From the NCBI GenBank assembly GCA_024346935.1, contig AP024879.1:496001-560000 (forward strand): 64,000 nucleotides of DNA. Reading direction: 5' to 3'. This DNA comes from Vibrio inusitatus (GTDB taxonomy: Bacteria > Pseudomonadota > Gammaproteobacteria > Enterobacterales > Vibrionaceae). Within the stretch, counting starts at the first letter, position 1, and every line of letters begins with the position of its first letter. The position numbers were made by a program, and so were the translations under genes. Below are positions 43,617 to 52,415 of the stretch, piece after piece. The notes beneath the pieces are model-generated. The model worked only from the letters and a program-made list of their open reading frames with translations, did no database searches and was not told the origin of the DNA.

Positions 43617-43818
43617 TAAGGCTGTCCTTGTTGCCATATTTGATCGTAACTAAGATAGTTGCGCTAAAAGATGTGGTTCGATAAACGTGTGGTGTGTCTG
43701 CCGCAAAGCAATGTATATCGCCAGGTGCAAGGAGTTCTGTACTGTCTTTTTGTCCGGTTTCAATATGTCCAGAGATCACAGTCATTGTCTCATTCACATG
43801 TTCCTTATATAGAGCGTT
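43603..43818 (-). pseudogene. Truncated C-terminal cupin of an XRE-cupin regulator
   Basis: Open frame of about 70 residues, nominal start GTG at 43797, ending at 43603. It reads EHVNETMTVISGHIETGQKDSTELLAPGDIHCFAADTPHVYR, which is the C-terminal cupin of XRE-cupin regulators that usually precede azlCD and are about 180 residues long. The DNA-binding half and half the cupin are missing. Homology runs upstream to YKEHV and stops at a TAG just inside a perfect fold-back palindrome (43791-43840), which appears to have broken the gene. Probably non-functional as a regulator. Confidence 0.7.
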
Positions 43819-43840
43819 CTATATAAGGAACATGTGAATG
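43791..43840. repeat. Perfect fold-back palindrome, 23-bp arms
   Basis: Left arm 43791-43813 and right arm 43818-43840 are exact reverse complements with a 4-nt GCGT spacer. The left arm is coding sequence of the truncated cupin (minus strand, LYKEHVNE), so the right arm is an inverted duplicate of gene sequence. It lacks a T-run, so it is not a standard terminator. Confidence 0.9.
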
Positions 43841-43894
43841 TCAACGATTTCGTGTCGTTATATTTTACAGCAAAGAAAAGTGTATAAGATTGAA

Positions 43895-43932
43895 GACCTC
43901 TAGTGATATGTTATAACATATCACTAGAGGTC
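43895..43932. promoter_or_regulatory. Zur-like operator inside a 38-bp perfect palindrome
   Basis: A perfect palindrome of 19-bp arms with no spacer. Its core GATATGTTATAACATATC closely fits the Zur consensus of gammaproteobacteria (AATGTTATAACATT). It lies about 78 bp before the DUF1826 start, upstream of a DUF1826-COG0523 pair, a gene set known to be Zur-controlled in many bacteria. Zinc starvation induction is predicted. Confidence 0.65.
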
Positions 43933-44009
43933 CAGGGATTTGTCTTAACTTGCACAATAGCAATAGATGCCTGATGTATATGCAAACAAAACGCTTGAGA
44001 GGAAAAGAC

Positions 44010-44678
44010 ATGAGCTTGGAACACGATGCAATTTCAGAGCCTGTTTATTCACAAGAATCTTCATTTATCGAGAATCAACCTAGCATCCTCACCAATATCT
44101 ATCAGCCAGAGCAAAACATTGCGATATGGCAACGCACGTTACCAAAGAGCCTAGTAGCGGACATAAACCATATGTTGATTGAAGGAAGACCACTAGCACT
44201 AGTTCTGAGTGTAACGCCAAAAAATGCGGCGGATAAGATCAGAAACAAGCTAGATGATTATGCGTGTGCTGAAATTCTGAGTGAAGATATCGCTTTGATA
44301 GTAGATATGTTCTGCTGTTTATTTGATGTTAAAGAAGTTGGCTTGAGACTGACTAGTTTAGATAGTCCTATGTGCCCTAAATTTCATGTTGACCATGTGC
44401 CATGTCGTTTGGTGACTACCTATGTCGGCAGAGCAACTGAATGGTTAGCAAACGAAGGGATTGATCGCAGAAAGCTAGGGGGTGGTGGTCTAGGAGAACC
44501 TGACCATCTATCTGGCTTGATGAATAGCGAAAGCACAATAGAAAAGATGCAAATGGGTGAGGTTGCTTTATTGAAAGGTAGCGGTTGGCAAGGTAATGAA
44601 AACGCAGGGCTAGTTCATCGTTCTCCAAATATAGGACCACACGAGCGACGTTTACTACTGACACTGGACTTTATCTAG
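44010..44678 (+). CDS. DUF1826 family protein
   Basis: 222 residues from the ATG at 44010 (GAGAGGAAAAGAC precedes it; upstream ATGs have none). Seen motifs: FHVDHVPCRLVTTYVGRATEWL near residue 120, with a possible H-x-D metal pair, LGGGGLGEP, and HRSPNIGPHERRLLLTLDF at the end, resembling a 2-oxoglutarate oxygenase facial triad layout; this last point is inference. Paired with a COG0523 GTPase 82 bp downstream and a Zur-like box upstream. Probably helps the metal chaperone or copes with zinc limitation. Confidence 0.8.
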   Translation: MSLEHDAISEPVYSQESSFIENQPSILTNIYQPEQNIAIWQRTLPKSLVADINHMLIEGRPLALVLSVTPKNAADKIRNKLDDYACAEILSEDIALIVDMFCCLFDVKEVGLRLTSLDSPMCPKFHVDHVPCRLVTTYVGRATEWLANEGIDRRKLGGGGLGEPDHLSGLMNSESTIEKMQMGEVALLKGSGWQGNENAGLVHRSPNIGPHERRLLLTLDFI

Positions 44679-44760
44679 ACACATGATTGGTATTAAGAGT
44701 GATATGAAGTCGCAAGACAGAGCAATAGTGTTTTTTTTCATGGGGTCTAAAGAGTAGCTA

Positions 44761-45771
44761 ATGAACTTTAATAAGACGCTGATTTCTGGTGTGCCAACCA
44801 ATATCATCACTGGTTTTCTTGGAGTAGGAAAAACGTCAGCCATTATGCATTTGATAGCCAACAAGCCAAAAAATGAACGTTGGGCAGTGTTAGTCAATGA
44901 GTTTGGTGAGATTGGTATAGATGGCAGTTTGCTGAAAGGCGATAAGACTCAAGACGGTCACGTTTATGTCCGGGAAGTGCCCGGAGGTTGCATGTGTTGT
45001 GCGGCAGGTTTACCAATGCAAATAGCCTTGAACCAATTACTGTCCGAGTCCAAACCAGATCGTCTATTGATTGAACCCACAGGGCTTGGTCATCCTCGAG
45101 AAGTGCTTCAAGTATTATCCACTGATTACTATCGTCAAATACTTGATTTGCAGAAGAACATTACGTTAATCGATGCGCGTAAATTGTCTGAGCAAAGATA
45201 TACAGAGCATGAAACGTTTAACCAGCAAATTGCCATTGCCGATACGATTGTTGGCAACAAACACGATCTCTATACAGAAGAGCATGAACAATATCTATTA
45301 GCCTATATGGATGAATTGGGTTTAGCGAACACTCGGGTCATTTACGCTGAATATGGCGTTATTCCGTTTTCTGAGCTTCAAGGCGCTACTCAATTTCATG
45401 ACAAAATAACGCAACACTTATTTCAACAACAGAGCGTTAAAACGCCACCTGTTCGTGAACAACCTTTGCCCGAAAGCGGATTAATGAAAGCGATGAAAAA
45501 GGGGGAAGGGTTCTATAGTGTGGGGTGGCGAGTGTCTGCTGATAAAGTTTTTAACCGTCAAAAATTGCTGCAACTTCTGCATGAGATAAAAGCAGAACGC
45601 TTGAAAGCGGTTTTCATTACTGATAGTGGCATCTTCGGTTATAACTCAACGACTGACGGTTTAACAGAATACGAGTTAGATGAGTGTTTGGAGAGTCGGA
45701 TAGAAATAATTTCGGAAAGAAAAAATGACATGTTTGAGGAGCAATTATTGCATTGTCTCGAGAACAATTAG
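44761..45771 (+). CDS. COG0523 (CobW/ZNG1-type) metallochaperone GTPase
   Basis: 336 residues. G3E GTPase features: Walker A GFLGVGKTSA near residue 20, the COG0523 CxCC metal motif in VPGGCMCCAAGLPMQIAL near 78, LLIEPTGLGHPREV near 100 and NKHD-like VGNKHDL near 160. A C-terminal CobW_C domain follows (YSVGWRVSADKVFNRQKL). COG0523 proteins load zinc or other metals into targets. It sits with DUF1826 downstream of a Zur-like operator, pointing to zinc economy. A shared terminator follows. Confidence 0.9.
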   Translation: MNFNKTLISGVPTNIITGFLGVGKTSAIMHLIANKPKNERWAVLVNEFGEIGIDGSLLKGDKTQDGHVYVREVPGGCMCCAAGLPMQIALNQLLSESKPDRLLIEPTGLGHPREVLQVLSTDYYRQILDLQKNITLIDARKLSEQRYTEHETFNQQIAIADTIVGNKHDLYTEEHEQYLLAYMDELGLANTRVIYAEYGVIPFSELQGATQFHDKITQHLFQQQSVKTPPVREQPLPESGLMKAMKKGEGFYSVGWRVSADKVFNRQKLLQLLHEIKAERLKAVFITDSGIFGYNSTTDGLTEYELDECLESRIEIISERKNDMFEEQLLHCLENN

Positions 45772-45846
45772 GGATAGAAATGCTTTAGGCTAATGATGGG
45801 TTTTGTTACTGAGCAGTTAGGTTTTTACAAAGTATAATCTAGTATA

Positions 45847-45868
45847 AAGAGCGCTAAGGCGCTCTTTA
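45847..45868. terminator. Terminator between COG0523 gene and the small membrane gene
   Basis: AAAGAGCGC-TAAG-GCGCTCTTT perfect stem; flanking A and T tracts allow use from both sides. Confidence 0.85.
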
Positions 45869-45875
45869 TCTTATG

Positions 45876-46046
45876 TTAAGCATGCTTGTCTCTAACAAAA
45901 AGTACTGCACTAACAACCAAACTAGCGACAGATAACGCGAACACTGCGTATATATTTAGTATCCATGCGAGCGTAGCTGACAGAAATGAGATGAATGAAA
46001 ACATTCGGCTAAATGTCATTACACGGCCTAGTTTATTATTTTTCAT
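45876..46046 (-). CDS. 56-residue predicted membrane protein
   Basis: A frame below usual gene-finder cut-offs. ATG at 46046 is preceded by a perfect GGAGG with a 4-nt spacer. The 56 residues begin MKNNKLGRVMTFSRMFSFIS and contain two hydrophobic helices (about 16-30 and 34-51) split by a short polar turn, with charged ends (RDKHA). It ends just before the terminator shared with the COG0523 gene. Function unknown; small double-helix peptides often sit in the inner membrane and modulate other proteins. It occupies part of the 45772-46288 gap; the rest shows nothing. Confidence 0.7.
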   Translation of the reverse strand: MKNNKLGRVMTFSRMFSFISFLSATLAWILNIYAVFALSVASLVVSAVLFVRDKHA

Positions 46047-46288
46047 AACGCCTCCGAAACCTGAATAAAATAGAGATATTAGCGATCTAATATGGCCTGC
46101 TCACCATCTCAATTTCTTGGCGTTTTTACCTAAAAAAGCACCTAAATTTGTATCAAAAAAGATAGAACATTGAACTCGTAGACAAAATATAGAGTGATTG
46201 CTCTTGTATGGCAGATATGTGTCAAATTATCGATTATAGGTAGCACTCGATGTGCTTTTAAAGTCTGAGACGTGCAATAACAGTTAAA

Positions 46289-46798
46289 TTAACTTTGTAT
46301 TGTGCTCAATGCTGGCACTACAAAATTCGAACTATCAGGAATGATTAGAATATTCGCGTTAATGGCCTGCTGTACAGTGATGTCACCTTGAATTACACTG
46401 CTCAACACATCAATATCCGTTACAATTGAACTGTCTATTACAGTCCCTACCGGCACTTTATGATTCTCAAATCTTACCTTCCCTTTGGTAATACCAAAAC
46501 GATAATAATGACCGTTACTCGTCTCATAAAGATAAAACTCACCATTGAATGGTTTCTCGTCTGCTGGCATTTGATTTATAAGACTTTGTAGCTGAAATAA
46601 TACAATGCCAGCTTTATGGGCGTATTCTACAAAATCCACTTCAAATAACCCTTGCTCTAATGCTGTGTGAACTGAAGCTTGAACATTAAAGGTTTCTGAA
46701 GGAATCGTTTCGCCAGGGATAACGTAAAGACCTGCACAGGCAAGCACCTTAAAAGGAAAGAGTAATGTTACAAGTAGTAATCTAGCCGTGCTTTTCAT
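46289..46798 (-). CDS. Secreted protein of unknown function, downstream of alkyl sulfatase
   Basis: 169 residues, signal peptide (1 to about 20, FKVLACAG), so periplasmic or secreted. No known domain. The C-terminal VIDSSIVTDIDVLSSVIQGDITVQQAINANILII resembles SCP2-like sterol-carrier segments in shape only. Starts 63 bp after the alkyl sulfatase, on the same strand; the two may be cotranscribed. It could aid sulfate ester uptake or binding, but that is guesswork. Confidence 0.6.
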   Translation of the reverse strand: MKSTARLLLVTLLFPFKVLACAGLYVIPGETIPSETFNVQASVHTALEQGLFEVDFVEYAHKAGIVLFQLQSLINQMPADEKPFNGEFYLYETSNGHYYRFGITKGKVRFENHKVPVGTVIDSSIVTDIDVLSSVIQGDITVQQAINANILIIPDSSNFVVPALSTIQS

Positions 46799-46861
46799 GA
46801 AATAAACCTCTAAAAAAGGGAAGCGATGCTTCCCTAAATATTATTGAAAATAAAGTTTTAC

Positions 46862-48844
46862 TTAAGGAGTAACTACACCAAACCAAAGGTTAAAGGTATC
46901 AAACGATCCAAATAATTTTTGGAATGTTTCTACATCAGTAACTTCAATTTCACCTGACTTGATTAGCGCTTCAGGAGATGCTTTTTTCGTAACTAATTTC
47001 TCAAACGTAGCACGCGTCATTGTTACATTAGCTTGGGCATCATCAAACTGACGGTCATTGTATGTTTTAAGCACTGAGTTACTCAGTTCTACAGAGTATT
47101 TGCCTTCGCCTTCTACGTTGAAATTCACACGTAGATCTAGGTTTGCTGCTTTCTCAGGGTTAACGGTCACACTTAAGTAACGTAAGAAAGACTCAAATGG
47201 CATGTTAACGGCAATTGCTGCTGTGTTTGGAGTCGGTACGGGCTTAATACCTTGACGAAGTTCTTTAGCTCCCCCTAGGTAGTAATTGCGCCAAGGACCA
47301 GATTCTGCTTGATAGCCAAGCTGTTCCATCGCATCTGCAGATAAGTAACGAGCTTCTTTATTGTTCGGGTTAGAGAAAATAACGTGATTTAGAAGACGAA
47401 CAGCAAAACGGTATTCGCCGTCTTTAACAAATTCACGAGCTGCATCAACAACTTTGTCTTCACCACCAAATGCTTTTACATAACGCTCACCTTCATCTGT
47501 CGGTGACATAGGGTTTAAGTTCGCTGGGTTACCGTCCCACCATGCGCCAAAATAAAAATCATATGTTGCTCTAGCATTATGAGATACGGTGCCGTAGTAA
47601 CCACGGTTATACCATTCTTTGCCTAGGCTATCTGGTAACTTAATGGTGTTTGAAATTTCATTTGTTGTCATACCCATATTAGCTAAACGTAAAACTTGGT
47701 CATGAACAAATTTATATTGATCTCGTGTTTTCGAAATCTGATCTTTGATGTTTTCAGTACCCCAAGTTGGCCAGTGATGTGATGCAAACATTACATCAGA
47801 TCTATCACCAAATAGAGTAAGTGACTCATCTACGTAGCCAGCCCATAAAGATGCATCGCGTGTTTTTGCTCCGCGAAGAGTAGAAATATTATGGATTGTA
47901 TTTGTTAGCACTTCTGATGCCATGAATGCACGGTATTTCGGGAAGTAGAACATAAATTCTGATGGTGCTTCAGAATGCTGCGCCATTTGGAATTCAACAT
48001 CTAAACCATCGATTTTCATTACCGAACCTGTTTCAACAACAGCGACCGTTTCTTTGATGATTGTTGGAAGACCCGTCGATGTAGTTTTACCTAAACCACC
48101 ATCAACTTGACCAGTTTCGCTAGCACTTAACAGGTTGCCGTACATAAAAGATGCACGACGTGACATAGCAGTGCCTGCTAGTACATTTTCATCAATTGAG
48201 TTACGGAAGAAATCTTTAGGTGCGTATACTTTTACTTTCCCTGCATCAACATCAGCTTGAGTAGTTACGCCTCGTACACCACCGAAGTGGTCAATATGTG
48301 AGTGAGTGTATATGACATTTGTTACAGGTACATTCTCAACGTGCTCTTGAAGCAGAGATAAACCGGCTCTTGCTGTTTCAACTGTTAACAACGGATCGAT
48401 TACAATCCAACCTTTTTCACCGCGAACGAAAGACATAACAGATAAGTCAAATCCACGAACTTGATAAATGCCGTCTGACACTTGGTAAAGCCCATGCAAG
48501 TTATTTAGCTGAGCAACTCGAAGTAACGATGGGTTAATTGTATCTATGTCTTTGCCTTCTTGAATGAAGTCATACTTAGAGAAATCCCAAGCAACACCAC
48601 CATCATCAGCCATTATTTTGCTTTCTGGCCAAGTCGCAATGAAGCCTCGTTTAGCATCGTCGAAATCAGATTTATCCGCAAAATTCAGATAATCCTTCAC
48701 TTCTTCATTACTCTTGAGCGTATATTCTGAAGCAGGCTTAGCGTCAGGAGTTAAACCTAATGTGCCAGTAGCGGTTGATGCCAGACTAGTACTCGCAATA
48801 AATGAAGCGCATATAGCGAGTGAAAGGATCTTTTTGTTGAGCAT
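46862..48844 (-). CDS. Linear primary alkyl sulfatase, SdsA1 type (type III)
   Basis: 660 residues, signal peptide (1 to about 23). A metallo-beta-lactamase domain (about 125-345) has the di-zinc motif YTHSHIDHFGG and ASHHWPTWG near 318. A dimerisation domain and a C-terminal SCP2-like domain (about 535-655) follow. These enzymes hydrolyse linear alkyl sulfates such as dodecyl sulfate to alcohol and sulfate by inversion. Signal sequence indicates action in the periplasm or outside. Length and domain order match SdsA1 (658 in Pseudomonas). Confidence 0.92.
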   Translation of the reverse strand: MLNKKILSLAICASFIASTSLASTATGTLGLTPDAKPASEYTLKSNEEVKDYLNFADKSDFDDAKRGFIATWPESKIMADDGGVAWDFSKYDFIQEGKDIDTINPSLLRVAQLNNLHGLYQVSDGIYQVRGFDLSVMSFVRGEKGWIVIDPLLTVETARAGLSLLQEHVENVPVTNVIYTHSHIDHFGGVRGVTTQADVDAGKVKVYAPKDFFRNSIDENVLAGTAMSRRASFMYGNLLSASETGQVDGGLGKTTSTGLPTIIKETVAVVETGSVMKIDGLDVEFQMAQHSEAPSEFMFYFPKYRAFMASEVLTNTIHNISTLRGAKTRDASLWAGYVDESLTLFGDRSDVMFASHHWPTWGTENIKDQISKTRDQYKFVHDQVLRLANMGMTTNEISNTIKLPDSLGKEWYNRGYYGTVSHNARATYDFYFGAWWDGNPANLNPMSPTDEGERYVKAFGGEDKVVDAAREFVKDGEYRFAVRLLNHVIFSNPNNKEARYLSADAMEQLGYQAESGPWRNYYLGGAKELRQGIKPVPTPNTAAIAVNMPFESFLRYLSVTVNPEKAANLDLRVNFNVEGEGKYSVELSNSVLKTYNDRQFDDAQANVTMTRATFEKLVTKKASPEALIKSGEIEVTDVETFQKLFGSFDTFNLWFGVVTP

Positions 48845-49316
48845 AAATTAATTTCTCTTTGTAAGTTTTAATAAACAATGTTTTAAATGACCACATTTTG
48901 TCGTGACGAAGTATTAGTGAACCTCAATCAGTGTCATTCGTAATTTTCAAGCAACAGTCGCTATGGCTGAGTCTTAGCGACATTGCAGATACATACTTAT
49001 TGGGCTAAGTGCCGACTGAACTAAGATTATAAGAGGTAGGTATATGAATCATTATCCTTAAGTCACTATCTGATATTTATAATAAAAATATCTGGCGTTA
49101 ATTTAAGTCTAGTAACTGGACTTAGAGTTCTATGATTCGTAGTTTGTAACTCTGTATTGAGTTCTGTTGAAGAAAGTAAAAGAATGAACGAGGAGAGGCT
49201 AAAAATAAGTTTGGAGAGTGGGAGGGGATATTGAGAATAGCGTAATGAGGTACCAAGATGATCGAGCCATCAGTTAGTGGCCCGAATCACTGTGTAAGAA
49301 TGTGCTGAATAGTGCG
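48845..49316. other. Intergenic region upstream of the alkyl sulfatase
   Basis: 472 bp of low-GC sequence between the alkyl sulfatase start and the 3' end of the LysE-type gene, both on the minus strand. The alkyl sulfatase promoter should lie here; no confident -35/-10 pair, operator or ORF with a ribosome binding site was found. Confidence 0.4.
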
Positions 49317-49916
49317 TTATGCTGGTTGAGAAAGCATAAAAACGACTACCATAGCTAGACTGCCACCCAAACAGCGGTTAACAATCATCATTTGTTTTGG
49401 TGATTGCAGTAGCTTTTTCAAAATGGTGCCACAATACGCCCACATTAACATGCAAGGTACACCCGTAATGACCATACCACTAATGATGGTCACGACTTGA
49501 ATCAGATAATCCATATTCGGAGTGATGAACTGCGAAAACACAGTTAATGAAGCAATCCAACCTTTAGGGTTTAACACTTGAACGAGTACACCCGACATAA
49601 AACCTGAGCGTTTGTCAGTGGTGCTTTCTTCAATTTCAAGATTGGCGATCGACCATGCCATGAACAGTAAATATGCGGCACCAATATATTTTAAGATGGT
49701 ATATAGCTCTGGATAAAGGGTAAAGAGGCTCACTAATCCAATACTAGAACCCCCCAGTACTATGATGATGCCAAAAGCGTTCCCAGATATAAAAGGTAAA
49801 GTCGCAGCAAAGCCATAACGACTTGATATTCCAAGCAATGCGATGTTTCCTGCACCTGGTGTAATTGCAATAGATATTGAAAACAGCAAGAACGCCAGCA
49901 TTAACTGAGAGCTCAT
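49317..49916 (-). CDS. LysE/RhtB-family amino acid exporter
   Basis: 199 residues, about six helices: ITPGAGNIALLGISSRYGFAATLPFISG, YIGAAYLLFMAWS and QVLNPKGWIASLTVFSQF. Divergent from an Lrp-family regulator at 50036, like argO/lysE type exporters that are controlled by such a regulator. Substrate unknown. It is the second LysE-type gene in the window. Confidence 0.86.
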   Translation of the reverse strand: MSSQLMLAFLLFSISIAITPGAGNIALLGISSRYGFAATLPFISGNAFGIIIVLGGSSIGLVSLFTLYPELYTILKYIGAAYLLFMAWSIANLEIEESTTDKRSGFMSGVLVQVLNPKGWIASLTVFSQFITPNMDYLIQVVTIISGMVITGVPCMLMWAYCGTILKKLLQSPKQMMIVNRCLGGSLAMVVVFMLSQPA

Positions 49917-50035
49917 TTCCTCTCACTCCTAATAAGTAATTATTGATGCGCAGAGTTTACAGACTCGACCAGGAATTAAATTGCTATATGAGTTATAATT
50001 TTGAGTAAAATGAGCAGAGAATTTCAATAACTAGC

Positions 50036-50521
50036 ATGAAAAAGAAAGAATCCACTAACGAGGTGTTGGACGAAACGGATATCGCCATATTAGGGCATAT
50101 TCAACAAGATGGCCGCATGAGCAATAGTAAGCTCGCAGAAAAGGTTAATCTTAGCGAAACTCCCTGTTGGCGTCGTTGGAAACGAATGGAAGAAACAGGC
50201 TATATAGACGGCTATGTTGCGAAGTTAAATCGTAAGAAGCTCGGCTTTCACGTAGCAGGTTTCACGCTTGTTACGTTGGGTAATCATGAAGTAGAGAACA
50301 CCGAACCTTTTGAAGAGTTTGTCGCCGTTACCGATTGGATACCAATGTGCCACTGTATTGCTGGTGGGGCGGATTACATGGTTCAAGTGGTTGCTATAGA
50401 TTTGGAAGAGTACTTTGAACGGATAAGTTCAATTAGAAGAGTGAAGGGCGTGAGTGCGATTCAATCGAATATTTCGGTAAAAGAGCTCAAGAACAGTTAT
50501 CAACTACCGCTTACTGATTGA
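50036..50521 (+). CDS. Lrp/AsnC-family regulator
   Basis: 161 residues. N-terminal helix-turn-helix LDETDIAILGHIQQDGRMSNSKLAEKVNLSETPCWRRWKRMEETGYIDGYVAKLN, C-terminal RAM ligand domain (about 70-155: FVAVTDWIPMCHCIAGGADYMVQVV). Divergent from a LysE-type exporter, so it likely activates that gene when an amino acid accumulates. The 119-bp spacer is AT-rich and probably holds its sites. Confidence 0.9.
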   Translation: MKKKESTNEVLDETDIAILGHIQQDGRMSNSKLAEKVNLSETPCWRRWKRMEETGYIDGYVAKLNRKKLGFHVAGFTLVTLGNHEVENTEPFEEFVAVTDWIPMCHCIAGGADYMVQVVAIDLEEYFERISSIRRVKGVSAIQSNISVKELKNSYQLPLTD

Positions 50522-50538
50522 TTGGTATGGAATAAAAT

Positions 50539-50577
50539 AATAGGGCCTGAAAGCAAAATTGCCTTCAGGCCCTATTA
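50539..50577. terminator. Bidirectional terminator between the Lrp and M14 genes
   Basis: AATAGGGCCTGAA and TTCAGGCCCTATT form a long stem around a 13-nt loop, between convergent genes. Confidence 0.8.
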
Positions 50578-50592
50578 ATGCGTTTTACTAGA

Positions 50593-51717
50593 TTATAACT
50601 CTGACGCTGTAGTCCATACCGCCGCTAGCATGTCATGACCAAAGGCGACACTGCGATCTGGAGACCAACCGTAAAGTTCGTCGGCATGGGCGATGTGATC
50701 TTTAAACGGCATTTCTACGGTGTAAGACAGGCACTTGAATTGCTCTGCAACCCAGTTTGAACCCACGGTGAGGTTAGCTTTACCTGGTTCGTCTTTGTCG
50801 TAACCCACCTCATCTTGGAACTCTGGAGTGATGGTCAGGAGCGCCTGCTTGAAGTGTTTTTCTAAGTGTTCGATGCGTTCATTGTAAGAAGGAATACCTT
50901 CACTTCCTGCAACAAAGTTGTATGGGATAGCTTCATCACCGTGGATATCCAAAAACATATCAACACCCGTTTCTAGCATGCGTTGTCTAATGAGGAATAC
51001 TTCGGGGCTTCGTTCCATTGTAGGACTTTGCCATTCGCGGTTAAGGTTAACACCGACACCATTGGTGCGAAGATGACCGCGAATACTTCCGTCTGGATTC
51101 ATGTTGGGAACCACGCGAATAACAACAGTATCCAGCAGGGCACGGCCAACGGTATCTGTTTCATCAAGAAGACGTTGCAACAAGCCTTCGATAAACCACT
51201 CTGCCATAGTTTCACCTGGGTGCTGGCGACCGATGATCCATATATTTTTCTTTTCAGGGCTTGGCTCACCAATAGTCAGTAGGCTGATATCATTGTTATC
51301 TAACGTATGACCCAGTGTCTCAAGCTTACACGCAGGGTGCGTTTGCGCACTATGCAATAGATCCAGATGGCGATCATATGAATACGGTGCAAAGTAGGCG
51401 AAGTACATAGAATCGTGTTCTGGAATGATATTAAAGGTTAATGCATTACCATCAAACTCTGCAGGAATACGGAACCATTCTTCACGATCATAAGAAGCGA
51501 CAACATCGTAGTCACGCCAGCCTTCTGGGTATGCCGATGTGTCCAAGTCAGAAATGGTAAAATGGTGAGCATGATGAGCTTCGCTTTCTAAACGGAAATG
51601 AAACCATTGTGAAATATCTGTGTTGTTATCGGCAGGGATAGTGAGTTGAATATTACTTGGAGAGTCCGATGACACAACGTTGATATTGCCACTTTCGAAG
51701 TTACTAAAAATTTTCAT
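50593..51717 (-). CDS. M14-family zinc carboxypeptidase (cytosolic AGBL-like)
   Basis: 374 residues from the ATG at 51717 (internal start; upstream ORF extension has no support). An N-terminal beta domain (about 1-125; WFHFRLES, YDREEWFRIPAEFDG) precedes the carboxypeptidase domain. Zinc ligands: GRQHPGETMAEWFIEGLLQ (His, Glu) and FLDIHGDEAIPY (His); catalytic Glu in YTVEMPFKD. The layout is like cytosolic carboxypeptidase 6/AGBL-type proteins, common in gammaproteobacteria. No signal peptide, so cytoplasmic. The peptide substrate is unknown. Confidence 0.88.
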   Translation of the reverse strand: MKIFSNFESGNINVVSSDSPSNIQLTIPADNNTDISQWFHFRLESEAHHAHHFTISDLDTSAYPEGWRDYDVVASYDREEWFRIPAEFDGNALTFNIIPEHDSMYFAYFAPYSYDRHLDLLHSAQTHPACKLETLGHTLDNNDISLLTIGEPSPEKKNIWIIGRQHPGETMAEWFIEGLLQRLLDETDTVGRALLDTVVIRVVPNMNPDGSIRGHLRTNGVGVNLNREWQSPTMERSPEVFLIRQRMLETGVDMFLDIHGDEAIPYNFVAGSEGIPSYNERIEHLEKHFKQALLTITPEFQDEVGYDKDEPGKANLTVGSNWVAEQFKCLSYTVEMPFKDHIAHADELYGWSPDRSVAFGHDMLAAVWTTASEL

Positions 51718-52007
51718 TTTTGTGAGTTTCTCGTGATTGAGTTTGGCTAAGACTAGCACATTTTATTTGTAGATTATTGCTGACATTTATTGATTGTTTT
51801 CTTTCTTTACATAATCAAAATCCAGCTTCTCCCATCCTGACGATAATGCGATCAGTTAAACAGCTAACTACAGTAAATGTATGCTTGTTCTAAATCGGCT
51901 TTATTGTGTATGGTTTATTTTAATGGCGATCAGTCTAGCTCTATACAGAAGCGATTAAGGCTAAAATTACTCCACTGGAAATTGGCCAATCTAAACTTGG
52001 AGAACTT
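51718..52007. other. Divergent intergenic region, M14 gene and VOC gene
   Basis: 290 bp, AT-rich, no ORF with a ribosome binding site. Promoters for the two flanking genes should lie here; none assigned. Confidence 0.4.
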
Positions 52008-52415
52008 ATGTCACAATTAACTCAACAACAAATTGGAAACATAGCACTCCTAGTTGAAAACTATGACGATGCTATCGCATTTTATACTCAGAAACTTCAA
52101 TTCAGATTAATCGAAGACACCGATTTGGGCGATGGAAAACGCTGGGTACAAGTGTCTCCTCCAAACTCGAATGGCACCCACCTTTTGCTCGCTCAAGCCA
52201 GCACAAATGAGCAGAGCAAATTTGTTGGTAATCAAACGGGTGGAAGAGTGTTCTTATTCTTGCAGACCAATGACTTTTGGCGAGATTATCTCAGAATGAG
52301 AAAGAACGGTGTTGTCTTTAATGAAGAGCCCAGAGAAGAAAGTTATGGGACGGTAGTGGTATTTCAAGATCTCTATGGTAATAAATGGGACTTACTACAG
52401 CTGAACAAAGTTTGA
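52008..52415 (+). CDS. VOC (glyoxalase/bleomycin-resistance fold) protein
   Basis: 135 residues. Two beta-alpha-beta-beta-beta units: IGNIALLVENYDDAIAFYTQKLQF and then GRVFLFLQTNDFWRDYLRMRKNG with VVFQDLYGNKWDLLQL at the end. The metal ligand Glu/His pattern is only partial. Members include glyoxalases, dioxygenases and resistance proteins, so function is open. The 338-bp gap after it contains the LexA boxes listed below. Confidence 0.8.
   Translation: MSQLTQQQIGNIALLVENYDDAIAFYTQKLQFRLIEDTDLGDGKRWVQVSPPNSNGTHLLLAQASTNEQSKFVGNQTGGRVFLFLQTNDFWRDYLRMRKNGVVFNEEPREESYGTVVVFQDLYGNKWDLLQLNKV

Noticed and set aside
43791..43840. Fold-back palindrome as a transcription terminator
   Set aside because: No T-run on either strand and no gene ends there.
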